64,000 nucleotides of DNA, taken from Promethearchaeota archaeon Loki_b31. Lineage in GTDB: Archaea > Asgardarchaeota > Lokiarchaeia > Sigyniarchaeales > SOKP01. Location of the stretch: positions 23,752 to 87,751 of the forward strand of contig NJBI01000007.1 of the NCBI GenBank assembly GCA_005222975.1, in the 5' to 3' direction. Each line of letters starts with the position of its first letter. Within the stretch, counting starts at the first letter, position 1. Made by a program: the position numbers and the translations under genes. Of the stretch, positions 63,914-64,000 are shown piece by piece. The notes below the pieces were generated by a model that saw only the letters and a program-made list of their open reading frames with translations, was not told the origin of the DNA and did no database searches.

Positions 63914-64000
63914 TTAGTCGAATGCGCTTAAAACAGTTTGAATGGATTTTCGCTTGCCCTCAAGGGTTCTATACCCTATCTCTTTTTTTTTATTTTCTAT
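63914..64000 (-). CDS. C-terminal end of a minus-strand gene
   Basis: A frame open from the window edge (ending ...GKRKSIQTVLSAFD with TAA at 63916-63914) gives 28 residues of charged, coding-like sequence (KKKEIGYRTLEGKRKS). It is the 3' end of a gene lying beyond the window; family unknown. Confidence 0.4.
   Translation of the reverse strand: MENKKKEIGYRTLEGKRKSIQTVLSAFD

Overview
The window is AT-rich and gene-dense. It most likely comes from an Asgard archaeon (Promethearchaeota), probably of the Lokiarchaeia type. Archaeal markers are an A/V-type ATPase operon, RadA, an EndA-type tRNA splicing endonuclease, a CODH/acetyl-CoA synthase alpha subunit and an MtrH-like methyltransferase. Asgard-type markers are Arf-like and Rab-like small GTPases fused to or beside longin-like, roadblock-like and V4R domains, plus a vWA protein with two RING-like zinc fingers. 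Starts are often GTG or TTG, sometimes preceded by a GGTG or GGGAG Shine-Dalgarno. I saw no rRNA, tRNA or CRISPR array.

Layout. 1-0.5 kb: the 5' end of a minus-strand membrane protein and a possibly frameshifted small membrane protein. 0.8-12.3 kb: a complete A-type ATPase operon in the order K-C-H-F-E-A-B-D-I, then a membrane zinc-ribbon protein and a second, divergent catalytic A subunit. 12.3-19.5 kb: EndA, a tandem pair of Memo proteins, a coiled-coil protein, a PfkB kinase, a membrane protein with YdjM-like motifs, an OsmC protein and RadA. 19.5-30.5 kb: membrane proteins and a sugar block (a phosphohexomutase-like pseudoenzyme, a very large GH13 protein, a GH57 protein, a sugar-phosphate nucleotidyltransferase and a GalT-like protein). 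30.8-32.7 kb: a ribbon-helix-helix regulator and a 2-hydroxyacid dehydrogenase.

32.8-48.5 kb is the most Asgard-like part: a zinc-ribbon protein with tryptophan motif repeats, an Arf-like GTPase with a longin-like N-terminus, a V4R protein, CdhA, an HhH-Arf-roadblock GTPase, divergent from it a vWA/double-RING protein, MtrH, a helical-repeat protein, two regulators, a maltokinase-like protein and a Rab-like protein whose switch II motif is destroyed. 48.8-51.0 kb carries a GH57 4-alpha-glucanotransferase. 51-64 kb holds Pcm, a U32 peptidase, a TnpB-like IS605-type protein, an envelope protein with a cytoplasmic longin-like domain, a sulfatase, a QueG-like Fe-S protein, a membrane-embedded M28 peptidase and a TauE/SafE transporter.

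How it fits together. The ATPase cluster gives ion-driven ATP synthesis or hydrolysis. CdhA and MtrH point to a Wood-Ljungdahl-type C1 pathway. GH13, two GH57 proteins, the nucleotidyltransferase, the GalT-like protein and the maltokinase suggest storage alpha-glucan turnover. The GTPase, longin, V4R, roadblock and RING proteins suggest a membrane-associated or ubiquitin-like signalling repertoire. Two cross-cutting themes stand out. First, several paralogs have lost catalytic or ligand residues (AtpA copy 2, Memo copy 1, the phosphohexomutase, the Rab-like GTPase). Second, at least three genes appear to start at ATT or ACG rather than ATG, GTG or TTG.
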